Shown here: positions 1 to 10,819 of the stretch, piece by piece
Position numbering within the stretch: the stretch's first letter is position 1
Layout: every line of letters begins with the position of its first letter
Source of the DNA: Prochilodus magdalenae
Lineage: Eukaryota; Chordata; Actinopteri; Characiformes; Prochilodontidae
DNA length: 64,000 nucleotides
Assembly (NCBI GenBank): GCA_024036415.1
Contig: JAMWET010006979.1
Coordinates: 124,001-188,000, forward strand
Reading direction: 5' to 3'
Notes under the pieces: model-generated
Database searches by the model: none
What the model was told of the DNA's origin: nothing
The model's input: only the letters and a program-made list of their open reading frames with translations
Translations under genes and position numbers: made by a program

Positions 1-717
1 GGTTAGGCCCTAGAAGTTGAGTGCCCTAAACTCCTGTGCTCCACCAAACAAGTCAATAATAAGTGTGAGCCTACATGGTCATAACTTAAATTACCTTTTT
101 TTTTGAGCGCAGCACTTTGTGCATCTGGCCTGACATTCTTATTGGCACTTTAGACATTTGGTCCCAACCTTTGGCACATTACATTAGTTTGTTCTCCCTC
201 ATTGTCCTGTCAAGACGTTTGGTGACAGTACATCTGTAAGGGTTCAGCAGGGGGCGGCAGCAGCGGCACCGTTCTGGGGGACCTACAGCCTGGAACTTCA
301 AACCGCAGAATACCCCGGGCTGATTAAGCCAACAAGCAGCATCTGAGACATCACCTATATAAACCCCACCACGCAAACAACACCGCTGCACCTTTGTAGA
401 GGGGCAGCCGGTACGGTATAGCAAAAGAGGGAAAGAAAAGAGAGGAAAAGAAAAAAGAAAAAGCAAATTAAAAAGGACACAAAGAAAAGATAAGAGCAGC
501 ACGTGCTTAAAAATATTTAAACAACTGTGCAGAGTAGACAGTCTACAGTGTCACTCTGCACGCAGTGAACAATAATTCCCCTTTCTGTTAAACCCTCTCT
601 TGTTTTTCTGCTTATTTTTTATGAACTTCTCCTTTTGTTTGAGAACGTCGTCCTGGCATCTCCTTTGTTTGTTTGTTCCCGCCATTTCTCCCTCTCATTC
701 ACTAAACCCCAGCCTGA
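1..717. other. Non-coding, intronic (downstream of the last C1 exon)
   Basis: No exon is recognised. It contains a CTCF-like motif at 244-260 and a purine-rich stretch at 420-500. The 107-codon minus-strand frame here is mostly low-complexity leucine/phenylalanine and is not a gene. Confidence 0.5.
244..260 (+). promoter_or_regulatory. CTCF-like motif
   Basis: The sequence cagcagggggcggcag closely fits the CTCF core (CAGCAGGGGGCGCT-type). Only a motif match is shown; occupancy is unknown. Confidence 0.4.
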
Positions 718-900
718 CTGGACTCACGTAGCGTAGTGGTAACACATGGGGCTACCGCTCCAAAGGTCAGGGGGTTCGATTCCCGCCTAGACCTTCACAG
801 TCAAGCAAAACAGTTCACTTCTCACACACATAGTTTCACATGCATCCACATCCAGGAAGTCCGTTTGCTTGCAATTTAACATTTACATTGCCGCAAACGG
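718..900 (+). repeat. tRNA-derived SINE (5' tRNA-like head plus tail)
   Basis: Perfect RNA polymerase III promoter boxes are present: A box TAGCGTAGTGG at 729-739 and B box GGTTCGATTCC at 773-783, spaced as in a tRNA. The flanking bases do not form a seven-pair acceptor stem and the anticodon stem is imperfect, so this is a SINE head rather than a working tRNA gene. The downstream part (about 800-900) is an unrelated tail whose 3' end I cannot fix. The SINE family was not identified. Confidence 0.6.
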
Positions 901-1298
901 ATTCCTGCCCTGCGCTTGGGTTCACACCCCTAACCGCACTGTGACAACATCGGTTTGCTAGGAACATACAGAGAAGTAACTATATGCAGTACATGAATTA
1001 ATGGAGGGTCAGATTTTTTTTGCAGATAGAGGTTAGAGGTGAGGTTGTGTTTTTCAGGGCAAATGAGGTCAGCACCCCATGGCAGGGCAACCTCCAACTC
1101 CAAAGGAAAACAGGCTGCAGTATGTATCTTCTAAATCACAAAACCCTCCCATACAAATTACTGAGAGCATTTCACCAGAGTCTGGTGATAATACCTACTA
1201 TGTAAAGACACTGGACATGTCTGTTAAGGTCTAAAATCACTATGCTTAGATGACAATGTGAATCTTCTGCAGAATTATCGCATAGTGATAACTATATA
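901..1298. other. Non-coding, nothing recognised
   Basis: Unique-looking AT-rich intronic sequence between the SINE and the Tc1 element; no exon, promoter or repeat signature seen. Confidence 0.5.
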
Positions 1299-1394
1299 CA
1301 GTGGGGCAAAAAAAAGTGTTTAGTCAACCACTGATTGTGCAAGTTCTCCTACTTAGAAAGATGAGAGAGGTCTGTAATTTTCATGCAGATCTCC

Positions 1395-1857
1395 TTTAGA
1401 GCAGTGACATTTTAGAGCTGTCGCTGGGCAACACGGACTGTCAACTCCCTCTATTTTGGTTTCATGTGACCACATGATATTCTCCCAGTCCTCTTCTGGA
1501 TCATCCATATGCTTTCTGGCAAAACTTCAGATGGACCTGGACATGTACTGGCTTAAGCAGGGAGACACACCTGGAAATGCTTTGGTCCCAGTTCTCTGAA
1601 GGTCATTCATCAGGACCCTCCGTGTATTTCTGGGATTTCTGTTCAAGGTTCTCATTATCATTTTGACCCCACGGGATGAGGCCTTGCGTGGGGCCCCAGA
1701 TCGAGGGAGATTATCAATGATCTTGTATGTCTTCCATTTTCTTACAATTGCTCCCCCAGTTGACCTGCTTGGGTATTGTAGATTCACTCTTCCCAGCCTG
1801 GTGCAGATCTACAATTTTCTTCCTGGTGTCTTTCAACAGCTCTTTGGTCTTGGCCAT
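1395..1857 (-). pseudogene. Tc1 transposase relic of the outer element
   Basis: Reading leftwards from the ATG at 1857, the start MAKTKELLKDTRKKIVDLHQ is the Tc1 helix-turn-helix region. A frameshift follows after about 35 residues, and the DNA-binding part continues in another frame (KWKTYKIIDNLPRSGAPRKA). Near 1470 the first catalytic motif, normally W-S-D-E-T-K, reads W-S-H-E-T-K, so the first aspartate is lost. The sequence then jumps to the far C-terminal part, deleting the region with the second aspartate and the glutamate. It is clearly dead. Confidence 0.8.
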
Positions 1858-2013
1858 GGTTAAGTTTGGAGTCTGACTGTTTGAGGCTGTGGACAGTTGC
1901 CATTTATAAAAATAGCAAGGTCAAACAGGTGCCATTTATAACAGTAACAAATGGGACAGAAGAGTTTCCTAAAGAAGAAGTTACAGGTCTGTGAGAGCCA
2001 GACATCTTGCTTG

Positions 2014-2656
2014 TTTGCTGATAAGGGAAAATTGAGGACTCTTTCCAACAGGCAATTACGTCAGGCTAAAAAAGCAGCTGCAAAAATGCCTTGTCATAGC
2101 AGCAGACAAGTTTTTGAAGCTGCTGGTGCCTCCAACGTCCCCCGAACAACAAGATGCAGGGTCCTTCAGAGGTTTGCAGCTGTGCATAAGCCATCCTGTC
2201 AACCTCCTCTATCCACTGAACACAAGCAGAAACGGCTCCGGTGGGCCAAACAATACATGAAGACTGACTTCAAAACTGTTTTGTTCACCGATGAGTGCCG
2301 TGCAACGCTCGATGGTCCAGATGGATGGAGTGGAGGATGGCTGGTTGATGGACACCCCATGCAAACAAGGCTACGGTGCCAATAAGGAGGAGGTGGAGTA
2401 ATGTTTTGGGCTGGAACTTATGGTGTGGCCCCCATGCTCCCCTGACCTCAACCCCATTGAGAACCTCTGGAGCATCATCAAAAGGAGTGTCTATGATGGC
2501 GGGAGGCAGTTCACATCTAAGCAACGGCTCTGGGAGGGTATTCTGTCCTCATGTAAAATAATACAAGCAGATACCATCCAAAACCTGACAAATTCTATGG
2601 ACGAGAGAGTTCAGAAGCTCCTTTCGAACAAGGGGTCCTATGTGCAAATGTAACAT
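2014..2656 (+). pseudogene. Tc1 transposase relic of the second element
   Basis: Frames 1951-2385 and 2420-2653 carry recognisable Tc1 transposase: a DNA-binding part (LSNRQLRQAKKAAAK), the first catalytic block around FTDE at about 2287, and the third block SPDLNPIENLW near 2435. Between VMFWAG and the third block about 70 residues are missing, removing the second catalytic aspartate region (QQDN type). A stop at 2383 separates the two frames. The protein cannot be active. Confidence 0.8.
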
Positions 2657-2993
2657 CACCTAGAATAAAGTTTTGACTTGAAAACTGTTTGATTTCAGTT
2701 TGTAACAACCTGCTAATGCTTATAATTTCACAAATGACCATTTTTTTGTTCTTTATAAAAATGAAAAGGTTGAAAACTCTGCTGTGCATAATAATTTGGA
2801 ACATGCATTTTGAGTGCATTTTGAGTGTTTTATTTTTTTTAAATATACTGTTATCATTGGCAGTTGGTTCAAAAACCTTTCAATTGTACTCTAATAGTTG
2901 ATGACTGGAAAATTACAATGACTGCAATTCATATAGGTAATTTTGAAAAATCTGAGAAAATATTACTTGCATAATAATTTGGAACACAGTGTA
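2017..2993 (+). mobile_element. Second Tc1 element, 5'-truncated, inside the first
   Basis: This segment belongs to a different Tc1 family and lies in the opposite orientation. Its right inverted repeat is intact (gcataataatttggaacacagtg, ending at 2991) followed by TA. That TA sits in what would be the outer element's terminal region (ctta-agtagg type), marking the original insertion point. The left inverted repeat is missing: the sequence joins outer Tc1 directly to internal coding sequence near 2017. A deletion spanning the left junction therefore followed the insertion. A second copy of the motif ataataatttggaacatgc at about 2787-2806 is an internal repeat. Confidence 0.75.
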
Positions 2994-3046
2994 AGTACGG
3001 GAACTTGCACAATCAGTGGTAGACTAAATACTTTTTTGCCCCACTA

Positions 3047-3729
3047 TAATTTAGAAATGACCACATGTGTGTTATAGAGCCTTACTGAAATGGTAAAAGA
3101 TAAAAACAAGATTTTAGATCTGACCAGTTAGTAACCTCTGTCCTTCCCTTTCTCTAAAAAATCAAAACATTTCTCCCCCATTTCAGCATTCCTCTCTTTT
3201 CCCGCTCACCCACTCCAAAACAAGCCTCTGTCCCATCAGGACCCCCTGTAGCACAGTAACAGAGAGCGAGGTTTATTATTAGATCTGGTCAATACGAGAG
3301 GGACGCATGGGCCAAAGCAAACAGCCTCTGAGACACTGAGCACTTGTTTTCGAGCTCCATAAATATCCAGGGAAAAAAACAGAGCATCAGCAAAGTTCAG
3401 GTTACTATTTACTTCATCGATGGCTATACACTGAGAGTAACCAAGAACTGAAGTCAGTAAAAACATACACAGGTTCTATATAAGCTAAACCCTAAACTGT
3501 CAACCTGATGTCTTTCTTAATAAGACATGCGCTGCAGGTCGGCAGAATGTAAGGTATAAAAGAGCAAAAACATGGCAAAAAAAAGCATTTGAAGAAATTT
3601 CATGATACTTGATAAATTATATATTGAGTTTTTCTTTTTTTTTGGATCATACAAAAATACATACACATCAATGAAATAAAACACTAGCATTACAAACTGA
3701 TATACAGTCAGCTTCCTTTTAATGCAGGT
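3047..3729. other. Non-coding, nothing recognised
   Basis: AT-rich intronic DNA. The 76-codon minus-strand frame at 3236-3466 lacks any recognised motif or splice context. Confidence 0.45.
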
Positions 3730-3779
3730 TAATCAGTGATTATATGCTGGTTACTGTTTGTGATGATGTCAAGATGCCA

Positions 3780-4175
3780 GACACATCACTAAACTCCTAC
3801 ACTTGGGTATTGTGTATTCATTGTCATTTGTCTAGAGTCTTTGTGTCGTGTCTGTGTGTTGAGTCTTGTAATGTGTATGAATATGTATGAACTGCTGTCC
3901 CATGCTCTTGCAAGTAACCCCCCAGCAATGGTATGTTCCGTGTAGTGGGAGGGGCAGTAGTAGTGGGGCGGTAGTTCGGTATAGTGCAGCTAGGTATACA
4001 CGCTGTTCGAGGTACTTTTTATAGGTCAACAGGGACCTACTAACCATCTTGTTTCATGTGAAATACGTGTTGTCTCAAATAAACTCTGAAAATATACTGG
4101 ACCGTCTCCGAATTCCTTGTGGCTGCCTCATAACATCGACAACTCGCGACCTCACCACCACACTGTTTGTGATAT
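3780..4175 (+). mobile_element. Possible solo LTR or LTR fragment
   Basis: The region has an LTR-like layout: a GC-richer block at 3900-4010 with TATA-like ttttataggt near 4015, then an aataaactctg polyadenylation-type signal near 4077, followed by a non-coding tail with CpGs. The ends are not defined and I see no primer-binding site or matching second LTR, so this is a weak call made on layout only. Confidence 0.25.
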
Positions 4176-5046
4176 GGCAAAAATGTCATGACATTTAAAG
4201 ATACTATTCTAAAGACACTAATATTCAAAGACACTATACAAATTGCAATGTTTGGTCACACAGACACATTGTACAAATAGTGCTGCATTTAAAAAATGTT
4301 TTGTGTGCTTAAAAATCCAAAAACATTTCACATACGGCATTGCATGAAGTCCAGTTAAACAAACTATTTAGTTCTCTTTATTATGAATCATGTCATTTGT
4401 CAGTGTTTTTTAAAGGGCTCCTATGAAACATTTTCCTGCATCTTAAAATTGTTGCCTCTAATTCCAAATGATCTCAAATGTTTTCATTTTATAGCCAGTA
4501 TTTGCATGATCACTTTCTAATTTCTGTTTATTCCTTAAAATGAATTCGTCTGTTTCTGTTACAGCATGTATAAGGCAGATTAAAGGGAATAATCTCTGTT
4601 CTGACTGGCTGGCCTGTATTATGAATCATTTAACATGCAGTCCTGGAGGAAAAGCTTCAGTGTCAATAGGTGGAACTAAACTGTTGCAGGTTGAATAAGT
4701 GGGAATATGTAAACCACAAAACCTGTTCCCTCAAAACAAGCTGTTTTTGAGGCCTAATTTTCATATACAGATATGAATTAAAAGATTCATATGTTTGAAA
4801 ACTTTAACCATGTTAACATACCTCATCGAAACCTTTCACTTCCAAAAACCAAGGATTCCAATTCAGTTTTCCATTCTATGGCTCATTTAAGTATTGATTT
4901 CCATTGTTTATCATAGTGTAAAATCCATCACAATATTGATAATGATGCAGGGGTCCCTGAAGCCCAGCACAGAGCAGCTACTCTTTAAGAAGGCTCCAAT
5001 ATGTTGGTGCCATTTTGTCATTTAGAGAAACATCTCAATGGCTTAC
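4176..5046. other. Intron downstream of the 38-bp C1 exon
   Basis: Contains the donor gtaagc of the exon at 5047-5084 and AT-rich sequence. No next tensin exon was found here. Confidence 0.5.
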
Positions 5047-5084
5047 CTTCACCTCACATTTCTTGTGGCAGGACAACTTGCACA
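5047..5084 (-). CDS. tns1: Tensin C1 zinc-finger exon, second half
   Basis: This 38-bp micro-exon has an excellent acceptor (ttttttttttcttccag|TGTG) and donor (AAG|gtaagc). With the single G carried from the upstream exon it encodes VCKLSCHKKCEVK, giving the second half of the C1 signature Cys-x2-Cys-x4-His-x2-Cys. It ends in phase 0. The final C1 cysteine, expected about eight residues later, must lie in the next exon to the left, which I could not find in this window. Joining this exon to 13954-14068 restores the reading frame exactly (153 bp, 51 codons), which strongly supports both. Confidence 0.8.
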
Positions 5085-5524
5085 CTGGAAGAAAAAAAAA
5101 CAGAAAGTAAAATAAAACAGCAAGGGGACATCAAAGCATGAGTAAAATCCCTCACAACAACATGTCTGAGGTCATGATTGATTGTAAAACTAGCACTACA
5201 AACCCTTACTGGACTGTCCACTGTGAACAGAAAGGACTCCAGAAGTGACCCCTTTTATAGATTGTCAACACCTAGGCTGAACTTTGGCTTGGAATCAATT
5301 GCAGTCTGTCTCTGTAATCATTATCTTTATCATTAAATTGATTTGCTGTTATCATTTAATTGGTTATCATAGTTTATGTAGACATTTGCAAATCTGGATT
5401 AGAGAAACAGATTAGGTAAAACCTGAATGGAATAATTTTGAAACTTCACTCATTCAAGAAAGAGAAGAAAACAGTTCATGATTTGGCTTAAACAAAGTGT
5501 GGTCTTCCAGTCTAGTCAGAAAAA

Positions 5525-5800
5525 GTGAAAATACTTGCTAATAAAAAACAAACCTACAAATGTGATGTTTTTAGACTGGTTTCTGTTTGTAAACTTTGGC
5601 TAAGCTTTCAACAAAATGGTGCTGCTGTCCTAGCTGTCTGTGCTAGATCCCATCTGCTGGTGGATCATGAATTTCCTTACAAACAGGAAACAGCAGGTGC
5701 GACCAGGAAAACATATCAAAACCCTGTCCCACAAGGCTGTATGCTTTACCCACTCTTTTCAGTCTCTAGATCAACATAGCGGTCTTCGAAGAACCAACTC
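5525..5800 (+). mobile_element. Non-LTR retrotransposon fragment (reverse transcriptase piece)
   Basis: Two overlapping frames give pieces of a LINE reverse transcriptase: a block reading ICWWIMNFLTNRKQQVRPGK (about 5648-5706) resembles the conserved segment of fish LINEs that precedes STG-PQG, and PQGCMLYPLFS (about 5728-5760) matches the PQGCVLSPLLFS motif. A frameshift separates them. No ends or poly(A) tail were found. It is an old, truncated relic. Confidence 0.6.
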
Positions 5801-7127
5801 GACTGTGTCTCTAAGGAACCAGCTGTAAATGAAGATCCTTGTGCACTGCATGGCTGATGGTGATAAGCATTTGCTGCTGAACATGCAAACAAATAGAAAA
5901 GTAACAGATTCAGAGCCTTCTTAAAGTGTACAACCAGACAGGCCAACTGTTTTTCTGCTCATTAACCATCATTTTGAATTTTACCCAAACTGAAACAAAA
6001 ACCACACTACAGTATCTCTGTGCTTCATACCACTTTGTACAACATTTAAACTGACATATATTCATATATGCATATGTACAGATTCCCACAGCTTATGTAG
6101 GGTTTTTTTTTTTTAGTTATTGTATGTTTATTTTTATTTTATATTTATATTTATTTTTATTTTATATTTATTTTCCCCTTAGATAGACTTGTTAGAAGTT
6201 TGCGTGCTTGTCTGGTCTGTTCAGTATTTTGAATGTCATTATTTTGTTTTTCATTATTTTGCACTCACAATGAGGAATCCCTTTGCAAAATAAACTGATT
6301 CTCAATCTGATACTGAACAGGTGGACATATATTACAATATCTGTGAATATATCATTTTCATTTATGCTGTGTTCATACAAAACAGCTCCACACATTGTTT
6401 ACATCAATTAGAGAATTACAGACTTACTATAACATTATAGAGACATTAGCATATGACAATATGATATTTTAACAAAACTGCAGAGTCAGTAACTCAGATG
6501 AGGTGGGTCCACCTTAATGCTGCCAGTTGTGACACCGAATGACAAAGCATTTCTGTCGCAATAACACTAGTAGTGATGTTTTGACAGAATAACTGTAACC
6601 ACAAATTTTTACTGACTCAGCCTGGAGGCTCAGTACGCCTCCATTCTCTTTGTGGTGCTGCCCTCAAGTGGAGCTTTCCTGCATAAAACATCAAAGTGAT
6701 GCTGCGGCAATGAGAGTCCCCAGCTGACAGCTGCTAAATGGCTGTAAATATAAAATAACGTGTATAAACAAAGTACAATAAAAGAACAGTTTTAACACCA
6801 CCGCCCAGGTCAGGGTTGAATTGGTACAATTAAAATACAGGAAAAAGCCCATAGAGCAACAGAAAAAATGATCCTGCTTATTAATCCACCTTGAGTGCTC
6901 TAGTTTCTAACGAGGAAAACACTTCTGATTGCTGAAGCCTTCCTTTTTTTTTTTTTTTTTTTACAGATCATACCTGGACATATGTGCTGCTATGCATAGG
7001 AAATGATGATACAACTAAACTTTACTCTCTGATCAAGAAACAAAGAAGTTAAAAGCCTACTGCATTCTGTTGCGTTAACTGCATAGCAGCTTGTACAAAG
7101 ATTTAATTAAACAAGTTAATTAATACA
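5801..7127. other. Intronic DNA with low-complexity T-rich tracts
   Basis: T/AT-rich simple sequence at about 6100-6178 and an oligo-T run at 6943-6962. A CTCF-like motif lies at 6656-6672. No exon seen. Confidence 0.5.
6656..6672 (-). promoter_or_regulatory. CTCF-like motif
   Basis: gctgccctcaagtggag is close to the reverse form of the CTCF core (GCCCTCTAGTGG type). Motif match only. Confidence 0.3.
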
Positions 7128-8830
7128 TGTACACTCACTGACCACTTCATTAAGTACACCACCTTGTATCTGTTTAGTGTCTAATTTATCAGCTCTGCTA
7201 ATCATGTAGGAGCACTTTGTAGCTCTACAATTACAGACTGCAGTCCATCTGTTTCTCTGCATAATTTGTTAGACCGCTTTCACCCTGTTACTAACATACT
7301 AACATCTGTGAATGTGTTGGTACAATGTTTGGATTAACAATGCGTAGTTTTCAATGGGTACTGCTAACATTGGTTAAGAGCTAAGAGATAAGCTGGCTAG
7401 TGAGCAAACCATCCTGTTCTGTCTTTGTTTTACCAGAACACAATGAGCATGTGTGTGACATCATTCTGAGCTCTGTTATACAACTTCCATGCTAAATGCA
7501 ATACACCATTACCTCTTAAATTTCCTGAATCTCTCAAAATCAGTTCTGAGGGGTCGCTAAAATTAAAATAATTATGACCTTATGCTGTTCATTAGATGAT
7601 AACAGATGCACAAAAACAAGTTCAGGGAAAGGTCATTGTTTGCCCTGCTTCAACCACAAACTGACAAGCCACTGATTTTGTATTTGTTACCAAATAGAGA
7701 TGTAGCACTGATCTGCCTCAGGGTGGCACTGTAGCAAATTGGTTTACTCAGTTGGTGCTTCATAGTCTAGGATCACTAACTATGCCCAAGATACCTCTAA
7801 AAATCTTACCATAAGTCACACGTACATCTAAAAACTTGCAAGAGTGATAGAGAAAGTGAATTGCTACTCATTTCTTAAATCAAAGCGAGAAGATGTGTAA
7901 GGTTTCAGTTAGTGTGTGGACGAGTGCACACCATCCCAAAAAAGAAGAACTGTTAAACCAAACATTCTGTTGCCACTCAAGCTAGTATCTACATCGCTAA
8001 AGCGAGTGAATTAGCAACCAATCCACTTCCTGGGTAGCCAGCCCACCATTAGAGCCCTCCAGTTCCAGGGGGTCTACCACCCCACAACCTTCAAAATTAG
8101 CTCACATAAAATCCCCCATCTCCTCCTCTAAATTTGTACTACCGGTCAGGACCACCACAGAGAGGGTATTATGTGGGTGGTGGATCATTCGTAGAACTGC
8201 AATGACACTGAAGTGGTGGTGGTGTGTTATTAGCTCCAGTATTGCATTAAAATGAGAGAATCGGATACAGCAGTGGTACAGAAGTTTGAACTCCTATTGT
8301 CCACTTTATTAAAGCACAACTAACTTATTAATCAACCTTGTAGATTTGCTATATTGGCTAGCAGTTCTTCACCACAGAGCTGCTCTTATCTGGATATTTT
8401 AAGTTTTGTGGACCACACTCAACCTAGCACTGACACTGACATATGTAAAACCAGAGCACCACACATGTCACATGTCAGAGACACTGCTGTGCCAACAATT
8501 CACTACTCAAAACTAAAAATGATAAATAATGAAGAGAGCAAAGGACAATTGGTGCATAACAACAGATACTACTACTGTCTGTAATAGTAAAATAAAGGTT
8601 GCAGGTTTTTAATTACTGATTGATCCGTTAATGCAAAGGAACCACCCCACAAACACCACTGACATATATTATTTGGGTGGTGAAACAATTTTACTGATGT
8701 CAGTATGATAGTACCATGGTATTGTGTATTACATTAGTACAACATATTTTTGGGATTTTCACACAATCTGTACAGTAGACCTATAAGGTAGGCAGATTTT
8801 ATTCAGTGGTCAATGTATGAAAGGTCCCTG
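7128..8830. repeat. Degenerate palindromic MITE-like element with an internal insertion
   Basis: The left end (7133-7275: cactcactgaccacttcatt ... cagtccatctgtttctctgc) and the segment 8140-8430 (caggaccaccacagag, gggtggtggatcat, agtggtggtggtgtgtta) match a long palindromic repeat I know from otophysan fishes. A further gggtggtg piece is at 8676. About 850 bp between 7285 and 8135 does not match and looks like a later insertion or rearrangement. The left end is repeated in inverted orientation at 28115-28232. No coding capacity; classed as a non-autonomous DNA transposon by inference. Confidence 0.6.
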
Positions 8831-10765
8831 AGTCTGAGTGTCAACTTTTGGTTTAGTATCACTTATGTGATAAGGGAACAGGAGATATTTATTGAGAAGT
8901 AGTCAGTGGTAGAAACATCTCCTTATCAGTGTGTCAGTCTACATCTTCTACCACAGAGCCTTTCACAGCAAACGAAGGCAACACATCTACTGAATAATTA
9001 ATGACAGCAGAGAGTGACTCAAGACCGATAAAGCTCACTAAATCACAGATCTACATTAACAGTCAATAAACAAATGCCCGGAGTGCTATAAAGAGGCCAC
9101 TTTAGAAACTCAGACTAACCAAGAGACTAATGTGTTAAGAAACACATTCTGTCTATGAAATATTACAATGCGATTAGAAATCAACACTGCATTGTTTTGG
9201 AAGGTCAATAACTAATATAAGAAATTCCAAAAAATGTTAAATTATCAATATCTTGTCACATTTGTAAGAATAACTTTACTGGAGAAAGAACAACCTTTTC
9301 TAACCTAAACGTGCCATAGAATGCAGCATTTCAGTAATTCAGCATTTAAACATTGTTCTCTGATGTCTAAATAGAAGATACATAACTTTGGTGCCCAGAT
9401 GAAGTTTTATCACGTTATGATTTAGGCCTAGAATGAAACATGCGCTCATGAGTAAGATCTGCTCTGATTTGCTGATTTACACACAGTATCGCCATTCATC
9501 TTTTTGCAATAGCATTTAGTTAGCTATGAAATTTGCTTGGAGCTTGCTAGTAGCTAATGTTAAATATACTAGCTGCTTGTTTTGCTCTAGACATCAACAT
9601 AAAGTAAATGACATTTGTTACTTACTAAAAAAACTTTCAGTTTAAATTGATCTGTTTAAACTAAACAGTAAGGTCACACAGCATGGCTGCTATTTCCAGG
9701 CTGCAGGTTGTGATGCTTATAAAGGTGAAACTGCTCCTCTTTTCTGTCTCTTCAATGTCTATCCTGAACAGGAAGGCATCTTTAGCCTCTTTCTCTACAT
9801 AGGATGCAATTTTATTGCTGTTGCTTTGTTGCTGGTGTTTCACAAGGTTAAGACCTAAGCTAGTATACAAAAATTCAGGAAGTGTAAATAGTCAAGTCAA
9901 GTCTGTTACATAACGGTGGAATTGGTCCCTTTTGCTACCCTCTTTTTCAATTGAAATTTGTAATTTTGGCAGGAGGAGAGAACAGAGTTCACAGTAAGTC
10001 AGTTATATGAACATAATCATTGTCTGGTGCCCGAGTCTTGTTTTCAGACTTCGGAAGCTTTTCATTTAAAATGTGTTACTTTTTTATCCAGTCGTGGATA
10101 AAATCATCACATTTTTACATCCTAATAAAAGACATCATACAACAAAATTCCCCTCAACTGGTTTTAACTGGCGTTTCCTCTCAGCTAAAGATTCTATGCA
10201 CAACCTCCAAGCAATGCAACCTTCAATTTGCTCCTAACAGGACACAGAAATATCAGACATGGTTTAAAGCATCCAGTGCCTTCAGGAATGGCATTATGGA
10301 ACCATGTCCCTTGATAGAAACAGAACAAAGGCCCAGTCTATCATCAAAGACCAAAGAACCTGAAGTAGATGCACACAAAGCATGTAGCTTTATACCTAGA
10401 AGGGAAAAGGCAGCAGTGCTGGGGCTATGGCACAAGAAGAAAAACAACCCTCAAGCATGCCATGCAATCTGGGGTCCATTTGTGGACAAAATGAATGCAG
10501 GGGAGAGCACGGTAATGGATGGAGAGCTGGAAAAGATGGATGAACAGAGAAAGAAAGAATGAAGGGACTAAGGCAGTCCAGCTCTGCTGCTTTGGCCAAA
10601 CTGGCTGCCCCAGTTTGCTCTTTTTTGTTTGGCATTCAGTAGAGCTGTTTTTTTCTGCCACCAGGTTTTATCTGGGGTAATGCAGAGAGGCTAATTTTAA
10701 CAGCCAGGAAGCTGCTGAAATCTCAACCCCATTTGTTTATGGATTATTGTGTGCCTGTGCAAGTA

Positions 10766-10819
<54 letters not shown>

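Larger units (their letters stand above)
1299..3046 (-). mobile_element. Tc1/mariner element (outer), invaded by a second Tc1
   Basis: Both terminal inverted repeats remain: cagtggggcaaaaaa at the left and its complement (ttttttgccccact) at the right, extending inward through the matching segment that ends gtgcaagttc. TA dinucleotides flank both ends, as expected for Tc1 target duplication. The transposase reads on the minus strand. The right half has been replaced: after about 2016 the sequence switches to a different Tc1 family, and the outer element resumes at about 2994. It is a fish Tc1 type known in many teleosts. It cannot move on its own. Confidence 0.85.

Noticed and set aside
721..793. 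Functional tRNA gene
   Set aside because: Pol III boxes are perfect, but the ends do not form an acceptor stem and the anticodon stem is mismatched; a SINE head explains it better.
1020..1205. 61-codon frame next to the Tc1
   Set aside because: No domain and no splice context.
10020..10562. 180-codon plus-strand open frame
   Set aside because: It does not start with ATG, shows no domain, and is not flanked by convincing splice sites; one chance frame of this size is expected in 64 kb.
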